64,000 nucleotides of DNA, taken from an uncultured Phycisphaerales bacterium (lineage in GTDB: Bacteria > Planctomycetota > Phycisphaerae > Phycisphaerales > SM1A02). Made by a program: the position numbers and the translations under genes. The DNA lies in assembly GCA_949373145.1 (NCBI GenBank), contig CASICI010000033.1, positions 1 to 64,000 on the forward strand, in the 5' to 3' direction. Shown here one piece after another: positions 54,886 through 64,000 of this stretch (the stretch's first letter is position 1; the number at the start of each line of letters is the position of its first letter). The notes under the pieces were generated by a model. The model worked only from the letters and a program-made list of their open reading frames with translations. It made no database searches and was not told where the DNA came from.

Positions 54886-55764
54886 TCACCCATCAAGCCA
54901 TGCGAGATCGGGATTGTCTCTGGAAACCGAGCTGATCGATGAGTCGATGACGATCTCCTCCCGAGCACGTTGCTCGTATTCACCTTGAATGCCATGTCTC
55001 TCGAGAGTCTGAAGCTGCGCTTCCTGAGTCGTACGCAGTTCCTCGAGCTTGGCTTCGAGTTGTCTGAGGTTCCCGACCTTTCCAAGTTTCTCGAAATCAT
55101 TCAGCATGGCCTGCTGTTCTTCGGTCATCGCGATCAGGCGATCATTGCGCTCGATGGAATCGATCTGGCGATCGAGTTGAAAGAGTTTCGCTTCGAACTC
55201 ACCGTATTCGGATTCCAACTTCACCAGAATGTCCGTCAGTCTCTCCTTCTGCCGGTCGAGAATCGAGATCTGTTGTTCGTTTCCAAGAAAGCGGTCTTCG
55301 TAGGCACTCTTGATGCCGATGATTCGTCTCGCTTCGCTGCGAGCCTGGTCGAGGCCGATGTCGAATGAACCACGTCGGACCGTGACCTTGCGCGTGTCCT
55401 CGATGCCGGTGGTCGCGGCCAGGACGGAATCCTTCAGTTCGCCGAGATCCTTGGAGGTGATCGTGACGACTCGTTGCGCGATCTGCTGGTCATGATCCAA
55501 CTGCCTGATCTGGACATCGATCGAGGCAAGTTCACTCCTCACCTCGGAGATCCTTTCAGGATATTGATCGGACAGGCCCTTGAGCTGTCGCCTCAGGGCG
55601 ATCGGGTCATCGACGAGATCATCGAAGGTGCTGGTGGCGAGGCTCCTGATCTGATCGAATCCAGCGGCGACCCGCTCGGGTCCGATCAGAAACGTGGTGC
55701 CTCCGACCACGGTGGCCGTGATCAAACCCCATCTCAGAATGTTTTTCGTACAGAATGCAAGCAT
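54886..55764 (-). CDS. Membrane-anchored coiled-coil protein
   Basis: A 292-residue protein. The start at 55764 is chosen because GGAG lies eight bases upstream and a membrane anchor follows at once (residues about 8-26, ILRWGLITATVVGGTTFLI). Residues 40-270 are nearly all coiled coil with heptads of L, I and E (for example RSELASIDVQIRQLDHDQ, ILVKLESEYGEFEAKLFQLD). No enzymatic motif is seen. A spacer or scaffold at the cell envelope is plausible. It is convergent with the DUF1570-like gene (19 bases apart) and divergent from the ECF sigma gene. Confidence 0.65.
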   Translation of the reverse strand: MLAFCTKNILRWGLITATVVGGTTFLIGPERVAAGFDQIRSLATSTFDDLVDDPIALRRQLKGLSDQYPERISEVRSELASIDVQIRQLDHDQQIAQRVVTITSKDLGELKDSVLAATTGIEDTRKVTVRRGSFDIGLDQARSEARRIIGIKSAYEDRFLGNEQQISILDRQKERLTDILVKLESEYGEFEAKLFQLDRQIDSIERNDRLIAMTEEQQAMLNDFEKLGKVGNLRQLEAKLEELRTTQEAQLQTLERHGIQGEYEQRAREEIVIDSSISSVSRDNPDLAWLDG

Positions 55765-55917
55765 GATTTGAACTCCAGTGCTAATCGTCGGATCATGGTG
55801 GTCGAACGGATCACACCTCCACTCTGGCAAGTGCATCCTCAGCGGACCCACATGGGCCGCCGTAGAGTGTTTGGGGAGACGCCCATTTTCATTTCACCCA
55901 GAGTCGTTTTTTTATTC

Positions 55918-55929
55918 ATTTCATGAAAT
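55918..55929. promoter_or_regulatory. Palindrome upstream of the ECF sigma gene
   Basis: ATTTCATGAAAT is a perfect 12-base palindrome about 40 bases before the sigma-factor start, next to a T7 run. It could be an operator, with no direct evidence. Confidence 0.25.
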
Positions 55930-55967
55930 CGAACCGAGACGAATCCGAATAAAGAGATGTGCTCCAC

Positions 55968-56705
55968 ATGAACCCACTCACAACCACCTTCGTCGCCCGG
56001 CTTCGTGATCGGGATGAATCCGCATGGTTCGAACTGTGGGATGTGTTCGGCCCCGTCATCCGGAACCAGTTGTATCGCTGGGGTCGAGGTGCCGTCGGTC
56101 AGGAGACCGTCAGGGATCTGACCCAGGAGACCCTGGCGGCCCTTTCGAATTCGATCGAACGCTTCGATCCCGAACGTGGCGTGCGATTCAGCACCTGGCT
56201 TCTCTCCATCGCCAAGCATGTTCTCGGAGACGAGTTGGATCGCCGCAACGCATTGAAGCGTGGTGCCGGACGCCGGGCTGCGTCACTCGACGAGGCCTTC
56301 ATGGGTGAATGGCGGGGGGCGCGAGCGGATGAGATCTACGAGCAGAATGTCTTTCATGCCAAGGTCTACGCCTCGATCAAGGCGACGGAAGCGGTGTCCG
56401 ACTTCGTCCATTTTCAGATCTTCCGCATGCGTCTGTTCGAAGGCGTCACCGGCAAGGACGTCGCACTCCGTCTTGGAATCAGCGAGCCCCAGGTCTCACG
56501 CCACGTCAAACGAGTTCGAGAATCGCTTCGCGTGGAACTTCACAGCTTCATCGACACCTACAGCTTCACCGAAGAAGAGCGAATCGAACCGACCTCGGCA
56601 GGTCTGGTCGGTGATGACGCCCTCTTCGACGAGGCGATCTGTGAGATCTGGCATCGCCAGATGAATCTCGTGCTTGAAGACGAACAACGAACCTCGAAAC
56701 ACTGA
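55968..56705 (+). CDS. ECF-type RNA polymerase sigma factor
   Basis: A 245-residue sigma factor with region 2 (NQLYRWGRGAVGQETVRDLTQETL, then GVRFSTWLLSIAKHVLGDEL) and region 4 (EGVTGKDVALRLGISEPQVSRHVKRV), and no region 3. The linker and the last 50 residues are longer than in minimal ECFs. The start at ATG 55968 is preferred over the GTG three codons earlier. The next gene, 27 bases downstream, is a membrane Ser/Thr kinase; ECF factors linked to kinases, rather than to anti-sigma factors, are a known planctomycete arrangement. Activity is therefore probably controlled by phosphorylation. Confidence 0.88.
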   Translation: MNPLTTTFVARLRDRDESAWFELWDVFGPVIRNQLYRWGRGAVGQETVRDLTQETLAALSNSIERFDPERGVRFSTWLLSIAKHVLGDELDRRNALKRGAGRRAASLDEAFMGEWRGARADEIYEQNVFHAKVYASIKATEAVSDFVHFQIFRMRLFEGVTGKDVALRLGISEPQVSRHVKRVRESLRVELHSFIDTYSFTEEERIEPTSAGLVGDDALFDEAICEIWHRQMNLVLEDEQRTSKH

Positions 56706-56732
56706 CGTTCCACTCATGGAGTCGCCGTCATC

Positions 56733-58865
56733 ATGATTACCGCACTCACCCTGATCCTTTATTTCTTTCTCACCGCGGTCGTGGTGGGTGTGGTTCTGCT
56801 CTTTCTCTTCAAGGGGACGGTGCTCTTGGCAAACGTGATCGGTCGTATCGTGAATTTCGTCTTCGGAGTCATTGCGGATCTGATCGTGCTGGTCATGAAC
56901 ATTCTTGGTGTGCCATTCGCCGCATTCTTCGCGATCGTCATGCTCATCCTCGGGAGGTGGCGTTCAGCCAATGAGCAGGCCCGTCTGCTCGGTGATCGCC
57001 TCCTCAGGATCTGTACGTTGATCGTCAGTCTCAAAGTGCTCCGTCCGTTGCGTCTTTTCTTTCTCGATGATGCTGCGGCTTACATTGCGCAGAGACTTCC
57101 ACGCCAACTTCCAGATGGTCCCACGATTCTCGCCACGAACTCGGCTTCCAAGGCGCAATCGAGACATGGCGCATCCATTCCCGACGCCAGGGTCTCGGAG
57201 AATATTCCGGCCGAATCATTCCCGAATTTCTCCATCATCGGCCAGCTTCCATCCGGTGGTTCCGGTGCCCGGCTCTTCGTCGCCAATCCTCAGAAACGCC
57301 GGGGCTCTGGAGGAACGCGACTTCCGGAAACCGTCGTGATCAAATCCTTCATGCTTCAGGATGGATCGAACCTTCCCTCGATCGTTCGTGAATCACGCGC
57401 GCTCGAGAGTGCCAAGCGGATCGGCCTCGTGCTCGAGCATCACCTGGAAGACGAGCGCTTCTGGTACGTGATGCCGTACCACGCCGGACCCACGTTGACT
57501 CAGGCCGTACAGATGATTCACGACGAGTCGTCACATGGCGGTCGGATTGATGATGCCGCTCTGCCGGAATTGATCCAGTTCGTGCGCGACCTGCTCGAGA
57601 CACTCGATCATTTTCATCGGTCAGGACTCTGGCACAAGGATGTGAAGCCCGACAATCTCATCGTGCATGACGGCAGCACGCATCTGGTCGATCTGGGCTT
57701 GATGAGTTCCTTGTCCTCACCTCTGACTCTGACCACGCATGGGACCGAATATTTCAGGGATCCCGAGCTGGTCCGAATGGCGTTACGCGGCGTCAAGGTT
57801 CACGAGATCGATGGCGCGAAGTTCGACATCTTCGGTGCCGGCGCGGTCCTGTACTTCGTGCTCGCGAATGATTTCCCTGCTCAAGGGGGGCTGAGTCGAT
57901 TCAAGAATGACGTTCCCCCAGCCCTTGATTGGATCGTCCGTCGAGCCATGGCTGACTACGACAAGCGGTACGAAGTGGTCGCGGACATGCTTGCAGACCT
58001 CGAGGCGGTTGCGGCTGCGGAAGATCCATGGGCGATGGTCCCTGCAGATCTTCCTTCACTCGGGGGACGATCCGTCACGGTGACACCAGCTCGCGCTCCG
58101 TTTCGACCCGCGCTCGCCTCCATCGTCATGCCAGCGCCGCCTCCTTCGAAGTCACTGATCCCTCCACCGCCTCCAGTGATCAGTTCGCCCAAGGCCGCCG
58201 GTCGTTCACGAGTGGACGTGCCTTCCGATCGCCCGACTGCACTGTTGCTCGGACTCGGTGGCGTCGTGGTGCTGATGATGGTTCTACTGGTTGGATCATG
58301 GTTGCTCATTGGGCCGGGGAAAGCCCCCACGTGGCAGGGCGTTCAAGGTGATTTTTCCGGCTACATGGGGAAGCACCTTGCCTGGGTCAATGGCGACTCG
58401 GCCAGATTCGGAGTCAATGACGACGAAGAAGTCGTGTTCTTGCCTCTGTATGCCACTGAGGGTTCTTCGGATTTACCCAGGATTCTCATCGGGTGGCATA
58501 CCGATGAAATTTCCGAGGACCCATTGATGCTTGAACGTCTGGATGCACTGCTTGATGATTATCTGCTCATGGGATACCCGGAAAGATTGACGGGTTCTCG
58601 ATATCAGGGCTGGACTGAGGCCGCCATGAGTGCAGGTCAGATCGTCGTATTGCCGTTCGATGACTCAGATGAGGCACGGTTGATCCGCGATAATTTGTCT
58701 CTCGATTTCGATGGTCCGTTTTCTCCGGAGCTTGTGGGCTTGATGGACGGGCTTGGTATCGCCGAGTTGATCTTTCTCACGGGTGGTGATGAGGTCGCAG
58801 TTTTTGATTTCGCAGACATGGTTTCCTCCGAGGATGTCCCTCTCGTGGAAAATGTGAGCCAGTGA
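56733..58865 (+). CDS. Membrane Ser/Thr protein kinase
   Basis: A 710-residue kinase. The N-terminus holds long hydrophobic helices (about 3-30, 35-60 and 60-75). The kinase domain spans residues about 165-430: a glycine-rich loop LPSGGSGARLF, lysine in TVVIKSF, catalytic loop HKDVKPDN, VDLGL in place of DFG and a TEYFRDPE activation end. A proline-rich linker follows (PAPPPSKSLIPPPPP), then a membrane helix (about 505-530, LLLGLGGVVVLMMVLLVGSWLLI) and a C-terminal domain that would face the other side. It is downstream of the ECF sigma gene and most likely its regulator. Ligand and targets are unknown. Confidence 0.87.
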   Translation: MITALTLILYFFLTAVVVGVVLLFLFKGTVLLANVIGRIVNFVFGVIADLIVLVMNILGVPFAAFFAIVMLILGRWRSANEQARLLGDRLLRICTLIVSLKVLRPLRLFFLDDAAAYIAQRLPRQLPDGPTILATNSASKAQSRHGASIPDARVSENIPAESFPNFSIIGQLPSGGSGARLFVANPQKRRGSGGTRLPETVVIKSFMLQDGSNLPSIVRESRALESAKRIGLVLEHHLEDERFWYVMPYHAGPTLTQAVQMIHDESSHGGRIDDAALPELIQFVRDLLETLDHFHRSGLWHKDVKPDNLIVHDGSTHLVDLGLMSSLSSPLTLTTHGTEYFRDPELVRMALRGVKVHEIDGAKFDIFGAGAVLYFVLANDFPAQGGLSRFKNDVPPALDWIVRRAMADYDKRYEVVADMLADLEAVAAAEDPWAMVPADLPSLGGRSVTVTPARAPFRPALASIVMPAPPPSKSLIPPPPPVISSPKAAGRSRVDVPSDRPTALLLGLGGVVVLMMVLLVGSWLLIGPGKAPTWQGVQGDFSGYMGKHLAWVNGDSARFGVNDDEEVVFLPLYATEGSSDLPRILIGWHTDEISEDPLMLERLDALLDDYLLMGYPERLTGSRYQGWTEAAMSAGQIVVLPFDDSDEARLIRDNLSLDFDGPFSPELVGLMDGLGIAELIFLTGGDEVAVFDFADMVSSEDVPLVENVSQ

Positions 58866-58910
58866 GAGGGTGATTCGGTAAACTCTGTCTCACAGACGGA
58901 GGTTTGCACC

Positions 58911-59784
58911 ATGTCGATCATCACCCATCCCGGAACGACTCTGCGCACGGCCATGAAGCAGGGGGTCGTCGCCGTCCCTGGGGCATTCAATGCCCTGGTC
59001 GCTCGAGCCGTCGCCGATGCAGGATTCGACGCCACCTATGTCTCAGGCGGCGCCACCGCCAACGTCGCGGGCTACCCCGACATCGGTCTGATCACCCTGA
59101 CCGAGATGTGTCGAACCATCAGCGAGATCGCACTCGCTTCCGGACTTCCGGTGATCGCCGATGCGGACACCGGATACGGCGAGCTCGAGACCTCCTCCAG
59201 AACGATTCAGGAATACGAACGAGCCGGTGCCGCGGGTCTGCACATCGAAGATCAGGTCTTCCCCAAGCGCTGCGGTCACCTTGATGGCAAACAGCTCATC
59301 GAGTGCGACACCATGTGCATGAAGATCGAAGCGATGGTGGACGCCAGGGTCGACCCCGATTTCCTGATCATCGCGCGGACCGATGCTCGGGGCGTCACCT
59401 CTATGGAGGATGCCATCGAAAGAGCGAACGCCTACCGTGCCGCCGGTGCCGACATGATCTTCCCCGAAGGACTTCGTGATGAAGAGGAATTCGCACGATT
59501 CGCCGAGGCATCACCGGGTCTGTCGCTCGCCAACATGACGGAATTCGGGAAGACTTCGATCATCTCGCTCGATCGATTCGGCGAGCTTGGCTACTCGATG
59601 GTGATCTATCCCTCTGAGCATGATGCGTGTGGCGATGGGGGCCGTGATCCCTGCGTTGAAGTCACTCAAGGAAAACGGCTGCGTGTCGACTTCACTTGAA
59701 TCGATGCACACCAGGCAGGAACTGTATTCACTGCTGGGGTACGTACCCGGCGAAGCGTGGCATTTCCCCGCCAGCTCCCGCTGA
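58911..59784 (+). CDS. prpB: Methylisocitrate lyase / PEP mutase family, frameshifted near 59612
   Basis: About 290 residues of the isocitrate-lyase superfamily. Blocks are VPGAFNALVARAVADAGF, YVSGGATAN, VIADADTGYG (metal aspartates), IEDQVFPKRCGH (catalytic Cys in KRCGH) and FLIIARTDAR. The first frame ends at 59699 after losing homology at SMVIYPSEHD. One extra base near 59610-59616 separates it from the true end, which reads SMMRVAMGAVIPALKSLKENG and later LLGYVPGEAWHF, stopping at 59784. PrpB splits 2-methylisocitrate to pyruvate and succinate. The neighbouring citrate-synthase family gene and mutase fit propionate breakdown. Confidence 0.82.
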
Positions 59785-59795
59785 ATGCATCGGGA

Positions 59796-60557
59796 TCAGT
59801 CCGACGGACTGTCCATGTTGTACATCTTGAGGTCGGTCGGTGTGTCCGTCCCGGGCTTGATGGTTCGAGGGTCTTCGGTCGCATTGCTTCGTGTGAAGAC
59901 AAGTGGTTTCGCGGACCCGAAGATCGTTCGTCCGTTCTGATCGAACCCCTCCAGTCCGTAGAGAATCTCAAGTGAACCGATCGTGAGCGTTTCGTTCAGT
60001 CGGTGTGCGCCTCCACGTGTGGTGCGGCAGTCCTCGCCCAGCGTGGCTCCCTTGAAGCGACCTCCTGGCAGCCTGCGAAGTCTCATGGCACAACCTGCTT
60101 CTGGCAGCAGAGAGAACGAATCGACCCGATCGAACAGTTCGGGATCCTTCCAGGCACCTGTGAATCTCGAGGGATCTCCCGGGAACAGGTATGAATCGAT
60201 GAGAATCCCACCCGACGGATCATCCTGTGCTCGATAGATGAGCTGATGCATGACTCGCTTGTCGTCGCCGTTCAGGACGAGCAGCTCCGAATACAACCAG
60301 ATTCCATCGGTTCTCTCGGACCAGATTCTGGCCTGGTTCATCTGCATTCGCGGTGCTCGTGAATCACGAGAGGCCTGTTCCTCCATGAAACTGCCATCCA
60401 TCCATCTCGTGCATTGCACCAGTGAATCGGAGAAAGGAGGGAGCTCCTCGGGCGCTTCCACCAGGCTGGGTGCGCATGAGATCACGATCAGGCAGCAGGC
60501 CGTCATGGCCGCCCGGGTCAGACGTGCCGCATTGGATCGAATCAGAGCGTTTTTCAT
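59796..60557 (-). CDS. CpeT/CpcT-family lipoprotein
   Basis: A 253-residue protein, started at 60557 (AGAGGGA upstream) so that a signal peptide ends in a lipobox-like VISCAPS (cysteine 27). The mature part follows the CpeT/CpcT chromophore-lyase pattern: a LVQCTRWMDGSFMEEQAS opening, an ARIWSERTDGIWLYSE strand, KRVMHQLIYRAQDD, SRFTGAWKDPELFD, GCAMRLRRLPGGRFKG and TLTIGSLEILYGLEGFD. In cyanobacteria these attach bilins to phycobiliproteins. Outside them the fold is thought to bind other small ligands. It sits between convergent prpB and divergent prpC with no pigment genes. Confidence 0.72.
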   Translation of the reverse strand: MKNALIRSNAARLTRAAMTACCLIVISCAPSLVEAPEELPPFSDSLVQCTRWMDGSFMEEQASRDSRAPRMQMNQARIWSERTDGIWLYSELLVLNGDDKRVMHQLIYRAQDDPSGGILIDSYLFPGDPSRFTGAWKDPELFDRVDSFSLLPEAGCAMRLRRLPGGRFKGATLGEDCRTTRGGAHRLNETLTIGSLEILYGLEGFDQNGRTIFGSAKPLVFTRSNATEDPRTIKPGTDTPTDLKMYNMDSPSD

Positions 60558-60696
60558 GAGCTGTCCCTCTTGTTTCTTTGGAGTTCGTGCCCCTTGATTG
60601 TAACGGCCATCACAAGCGCCCAATCTGGTAGGTTGTAGGGTCGTTCTGAATCGATTTCGGATTCTCTTTCGCGCCCTTCCAAATGAGGAAAACCAC

Positions 60697-61848
60697 ATGA
60701 GTTCAATCCAGAAGGCAGCTGATACCCGAGGCCTCGCCGGTCAGACCATCGGCGATACGAAAGTCTGTTCCGTGAATCAGACTCAGTTGATCTACCGCGG
60801 CTATGAAATCGCGGATCTTGCCGCAAATGCCACGTTCGAAGAAGTCTCCTTTCTGCTTCTCGAGGGCCACAAGCCCTCCACGGACGAGCTTGCTCGATTC
60901 GAGGCGGAGCTGCGCGACATGCGTGAGCCCCACCCTGAGGTCATCAAGGTCATTCACGGACTTGCGCGATCGGCCCCCAACGCCCATCCAATGAATGTTC
61001 TGAGAACGGGCATCTCTCTTGCCTCGCATCATGACCCCGATTGCGAAGACAATTCCGCGGAGGCCGAGCTGAGAAAGTCCAAGCGTCTTCTCGCCTCGAT
61101 TCCCGCGATGATTGGTGCACACCAGCGTGGTCTGGAAGGCAAGGATCCGGTCTCCGCCGACCCATCCATGAGTCATGCGGCGAATCTTCTCTGGTGTCTT
61201 TCGGGTGAGACGCCCGGTGAAATCGCCACCAAGGTCATGGATGTCTCCCTCATCCTCTACGCAGAACATGATTTCAACGCCAGCACCTTCACAGGTCGCG
61301 TCATCGCCTCCACGAATTCAGACCTGCATTCCGCGGTCTGTGGCGCAGTCGGCGCGCTCAAGGGCAATCTGCACGGTGGCGCGAACGAAGCCGCGATGGA
61401 CATGCTTCGAGACATCATGGATGACACCACCCAAGACAGCGATCTGACGGTGGGTGCCTGGATGACCAGAGCATTCGAAGAGAAACGCAAGCTGATGGGC
61501 TTTGGTCATCGCGTCTACAAGAATGGTGATCACCGAGCCGGAATCCTTCGTGACTGGGGACTCCGCTACGCCAACGAGGAGAATGCTTCCGCCAAGAAGT
61601 GGTTCGATCTCGGCGATGAGGTTCAGCAGATCATGTTCGAACAGAAGAACATTCATCCCAACGTCGATTTCCCTTGTGGAATGACGTATTACTCGATGGG
61701 TATTCCGGTTCCTCAGTACACCCCGATCTTCGTGGCAAGTCGAATCACCGGGTGGTGTGCCCACATCATGGAGCAGCACGCGAACAATCGCATCATTCGT
61801 CCTCTGGCCGAATACACCGGTCCGGAGCTTTCGAACTGGAACGACTGA
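60697..61848 (+). CDS. Citrate synthase / 2-methylcitrate synthase
   Basis: A 383-residue citrate synthase of the short bacterial type. Motifs are RGYEIADLAANATFEEVSFLLLEG, NAHPMNVLRTGIS, AEHDFNASTFTGRVIAST, GNLHGGANEAAM (catalytic His) and MGFGHRVYKNGDHR (second His), with a catalytic Asp downstream. Such enzymes condense oxaloacetate with acetyl-CoA or propionyl-CoA. The neighbouring methylisocitrate lyase and a mutase make methylcitrate synthase (PrpC) likely, but a normal citrate synthase cannot be excluded by sequence reading. Confidence 0.9.
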   Translation: MSSIQKAADTRGLAGQTIGDTKVCSVNQTQLIYRGYEIADLAANATFEEVSFLLLEGHKPSTDELARFEAELRDMREPHPEVIKVIHGLARSAPNAHPMNVLRTGISLASHHDPDCEDNSAEAELRKSKRLLASIPAMIGAHQRGLEGKDPVSADPSMSHAANLLWCLSGETPGEIATKVMDVSLILYAEHDFNASTFTGRVIASTNSDLHSAVCGAVGALKGNLHGGANEAAMDMLRDIMDDTTQDSDLTVGAWMTRAFEEKRKLMGFGHRVYKNGDHRAGILRDWGLRYANEENASAKKWFDLGDEVQQIMFEQKNIHPNVDFPCGMTYYSMGIPVPQYTPIFVASRITGWCAHIMEQHANNRIIRPLAEYTGPELSNWND

Positions 61849-61887
61849 TCGTTCGGGCGCCTGTTCGGGCCGTGACTCTCGAGACAA

Positions 61888-61927
61888 TTGACAAGCGGCG
61901 GAGCCCGGAAGTTCCGCCGCTTATCAA
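61888..61927 (+). terminator. Terminator-like hairpin after the citrate synthase gene
   Basis: TTGA-c-AAGCGGCGGA (61888-61902) pairs with TCCGCCGCTT-a-TCAA (61913-61926) around a nine-base loop, a 14-bp stem with one mismatch. It lies 39 bases after the stop and lacks a T run. Confidence 0.5.
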
Positions 61928-62182
61928 TTCGGGTGAGTGTTTGAGGAGAGCTCACCGCGTTCAATGAATAAGGATCTTTCGAGCCACCGTGGGGGGGTTC
62001 TGGAAAGTCATCGAACGTTTACATTCTACTCAAGACCGAGAACTCCTGCAACTCTTGCGGAAAAACCCTTCTGGAGCCATTTGAGGGGGGAAAACAAACC
62101 GGCTGACTGGGTAGAATGGACGACCCAGTCTGGCTCTTGATGACACCCACCCCAATGACTGGAAGAAAGGCACAGTGAACTC
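61928..62182. other. Intergenic region before the hydroxyacyl-CoA dehydrogenase gene
   Basis: About 255 bases without a believable ORF. I see no strong promoter or riboswitch; TAGAAT near 62115 could be a -10 without a clear -35. Confidence 0.3.
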
Positions 62183-63046
62183 ATGTCCGAGGTGAAAAGC
62201 ATCGCAGTCATTGGAGCAGGGACCATGGGGTCCGGAATCACGATGACGGCCGCAATCAGTGGTCTGGAAGCCTGGCAGATCGATGTCTCCCAGGACCAGT
62301 TGGATCGTGCACGCGGCTATCACCAGAAGAACCTTGCGCGAAATGTCGCCAAGGAACGAATGACTCAGGAGCAGGCTGATCAGGCCGCCGCCCGCATTCA
62401 CTACGTGACCTCCATGAGCGAGGCGGCATCCGCCGACTGGGCCGTCGAAGCCGCCACTGAAAACGTTGAACTCAAGAAACGTATTTTCGCCGACATGGTT
62501 TCCGCCTTCGGCCCCGAAGTGGTGCTGGCATCGAACACATCGTCGATTTCAATCACCGAAATCGCCTCCAGCGTCGGTGATGCCGCGGATCGGGTGATCG
62601 GCATGCACTTCTTCAATCCAGTGCCGGTGATGAAGCTGGTCGAGGTCATCAACGGACTCGCCACCAGCAAGGAGACGACCGCTCGCACCATGGCACTTGC
62701 CGAGTCGATGGGCAAGACGCCGATCGCGGCGAACGACCGTGCTGGTTTCGTGTCCAATCGTGTGCTCATGCCCATGATCAACGAGGCGTTTCACGCCTGG
62801 ATGGAAGGCGTTGCCGAGCCTGAAGCCATCGACGGCATCATGAAGCTTGGTTGTAATTTTCCCATGGGTCCGCTTCGCCTCGCCGATTTTATTGGTCTCG
62901 ACGTGTGTCATCACATCATGATGGTTCTCTACGACGAGCTGGGCGATCAGAAGTATTTTCCCTGCCCGAAGCTCCGTCAGCTCGTGACGGCTGGCAGGCT
63001 TGGAAACAAGAGCGGCATGGGCGTCTACGACTACTCCGCTGATTGA
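62183..63046 (+). CDS. 3-hydroxyacyl-CoA (3-hydroxybutyryl-CoA) dehydrogenase
   Basis: A 287-residue single-domain-pair enzyme, NAD(P)-dependent. The N-terminal Rossmann site is [13 protein letters not shown], the catalytic loop [15 protein letters not shown], and the histidine lies in [16 protein letters not shown]. The C-terminal helical domain has [11 protein letters not shown] at its end. The length matches Hbd/PaaH of short-chain acyl-CoA metabolism. It stands 92 bases before the mutase gene and, with prpB and prpC, suggests a block for short-chain acyl-CoA or propionyl-CoA conversion. Substrate chain length is inferred. Confidence 0.92.
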   Translation: MSEVKSIAVIGAGTMGSGITMTAAISGLEAWQIDVSQDQLDRARGYHQKNLARNVAKERMTQEQADQAAARIHYVTSMSEAASADWAVEAATENVELKKRIFADMVSAFGPEVVLASNTSSISITEIASSVGDAADRVIGMHFFNPVPVMKLVEVINGLATSKETTARTMALAESMGKTPIAANDRAGFVSNRVLMPMINEAFHAWMEGVAEPEAIDGIMKLGCNFPMGPLRLADFIGLDVCHHIMMVLYDELGDQKYFPCPKLRQLVTAGRLGNKSGMGVYDYSAD

Positions 63047-63137
63047 CCTGTTTTCTCTTGGCGATCGAGGCCACCTTCTCGATATCATTGACACCACCGA
63101 CTCGAACACATCGCCGGACATTGAAGGATCACGACTC

Positions 63138-64000
63138 ATGACCAAGATCGACCAAGGCAAGACTCAGGCATCCAAACCATCGAATGCTCCCGACCCCGAA
63201 ACCGTGACGATCTCAGGCTACGAAGTCGATCCCTGCTACGGTCCGGCTCAGATCCAGACCACCTCCGCGGACGATGTGACGCGGACTCAGGATCGAATCG
63301 GTGAGCCGGGGACCTATCCCTTCACTCGGGGCATTCACCCTGAGATGTATCGGAAGCGACTCTGGACGATGCGACAGTTCGCCGGGTTCGGATCGGCTGA
63401 TGACACCAATGCACGCTTCAAGTACCTCCTGGAAAACACCAAGGGGACCAAGGCCAACACCGGACTTTCGACCGCATTCGATCTTCCGACGCTGATGGGA
63501 TGTGATTCCGACGATGCATTGTCGTCGGGTGAGGTCGGCCGATGTGGCGTGGCCATCGACACCATCGAGGACATGCACCGTCTCTACGCGGACATTCCCA
63601 TCGACAAGGTCACGGTGAGTCAGACCATCAACGGTCCCGCCTGCGTCATCTGGGCGATGTATCTCGGAATGGCCAAGCAGCGGGGGATTCCACTCTCCGA
63701 TGTCGGCGGAACCCTGCAGAACGACATTCTGAAGGAGTTTCATTCCCAGAATGAATTCATCTATCCGCCGGAAGCATCCGTGAAGCTCGTCGTCGACACG
63801 ATCGAATACGCCTCATTGCACTGCCCCAAGTGGAATTCGGTCTCGATCTCCGGCTACCACATCCGTGAAGCCGGTTCGAGCGCCGTTCAGGAACTGGCCT
63901 TCACGTTGCGTGACGGAATGGAATACGTCGAAGCTGCGATGAAACGTGGTCTGGACATCGACGTCTTCGCCCCTCGTCTGTCCTTCTTCTTCAACGCCCA
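63138..64000 (+). CDS. Methylmalonyl-CoA mutase family protein, 5' part
   Basis: The first 287 residues, running off the window end. AAGGA precedes the ATG. The B12-dependent mutase barrel begins with [19 protein letters not shown], then [102 protein letters not shown] and the PRLSFFFNA at the edge. All substrate-CoA-site blocks of the large subunit are present. Sequence this side cannot separate methylmalonyl-CoA from isobutyryl- or ethylmalonyl-CoA mutases. Confidence 0.93.
   Translation, partial: MTKIDQGKTQASKPSNAPDPETVTISGYEVDPCYGPAQIQTTSADDVTRTQDRIGEPGTYPFTRGIHPEMYRKRLWTMRQFAGFGSADDTNARFKYLLENTKGTKANTGLSTAFDLPTLMGCDSDDALSSGEVGRCGVAIDTIEDMHRLYADIPIDKVTVSQTINGPACVIWAMYLGMAKQRGIPLSDVGGTLQNDILKEFHSQNEFIYPPEASVKLVVDTIEYASLHCPKWNSVSISGYHIREAGSSAVQELAFTLRDGMEYVEAAMKRGLDIDVFAPRLSFFFNA

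Overview
The window looks like a chromosomal segment of a Gram-negative planctomycete, most likely of the class Phycisphaerae. This is an inference from gene content. The pointers are an LpxC-FabZ fusion, a DUF1080 protein, a TPR protein carrying two RNA-polymerase-alpha C-terminal-type domains, a DUF1570-like protein, a membrane zinc-ribbon protein with paired CxxC motifs, an ECF sigma factor next to a membrane Ser/Thr kinase, and an ExbB/ExbD/VWA operon. The DNA is GC-rich, mostly coding, and has mixed ATG/GTG/TTG starts, often behind GGAG-type ribosome sites. I see no insertion sequence, prophage, CRISPR array or rRNA operon.

Layout. 1-8.4 kb: central metabolism and housekeeping genes (BtpA-like fragment, aldose epimerase, SDR, GAPDH, DUF1080 protein, APH-aminotransferase fusion, CutC, thioredoxin lipoprotein). 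8.5-13 kb: HI0933 flavoprotein, a broken zinc-ribbon gene, and a diheme c-type protein with a CGGC lipoprotein. 13-14.3 kb: initiator tRNA, a candidate structured RNA and a potassium channel. 14.3-20.9 kb: EttA, glutamate decarboxylase, peptidase, phosphoesterase and hypotheticals. 21.1-27.7 kb (minus): outer-membrane biogenesis block bamA - two ompH - lpxD - lpxC/fabZ, headed by tiny ORFs. 27.8-30.9 kb: gcvT, a primary-type sigma factor and a UVR-motif protein. 30.9-36.9 kb (minus): tightly overlapping DoxX-like/VWA/ExbB/ExbD/ExbD/TPR operon. 37-42 kb: tRNA-Leu, class II DAHP synthase and a ketosynthase pair in which the first partner has lost its catalytic residues. 42-48.5 kb: a minus-strand sRNA candidate and an AddB/AddA-like pair. 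48.5-55.8 kb: NuoG-like gene, RpoA-CTD protein, SpoIID protein and a long gene-poor gap. 56-58.9 kb: ECF sigma plus kinase. 58.9-64 kb: methylisocitrate lyase, (methyl)citrate synthase, hydroxyacyl-CoA dehydrogenase and the start of methylmalonyl-CoA mutase, that is, propionate and acyl-CoA metabolism.

A striking property of the sequence is the number of single-base frameshifts in otherwise well-conserved genes: about nine sites in seven genes. Many stand-alone ORF ends are therefore not the true protein ends. Draft-sequence indels are the simplest explanation, but each site is reported. The most interesting biological candidates are the DoxX/VWA/ExbBD operon, the active/degenerate ketosynthase pair, and two intergenic RNAs with convincing terminators.
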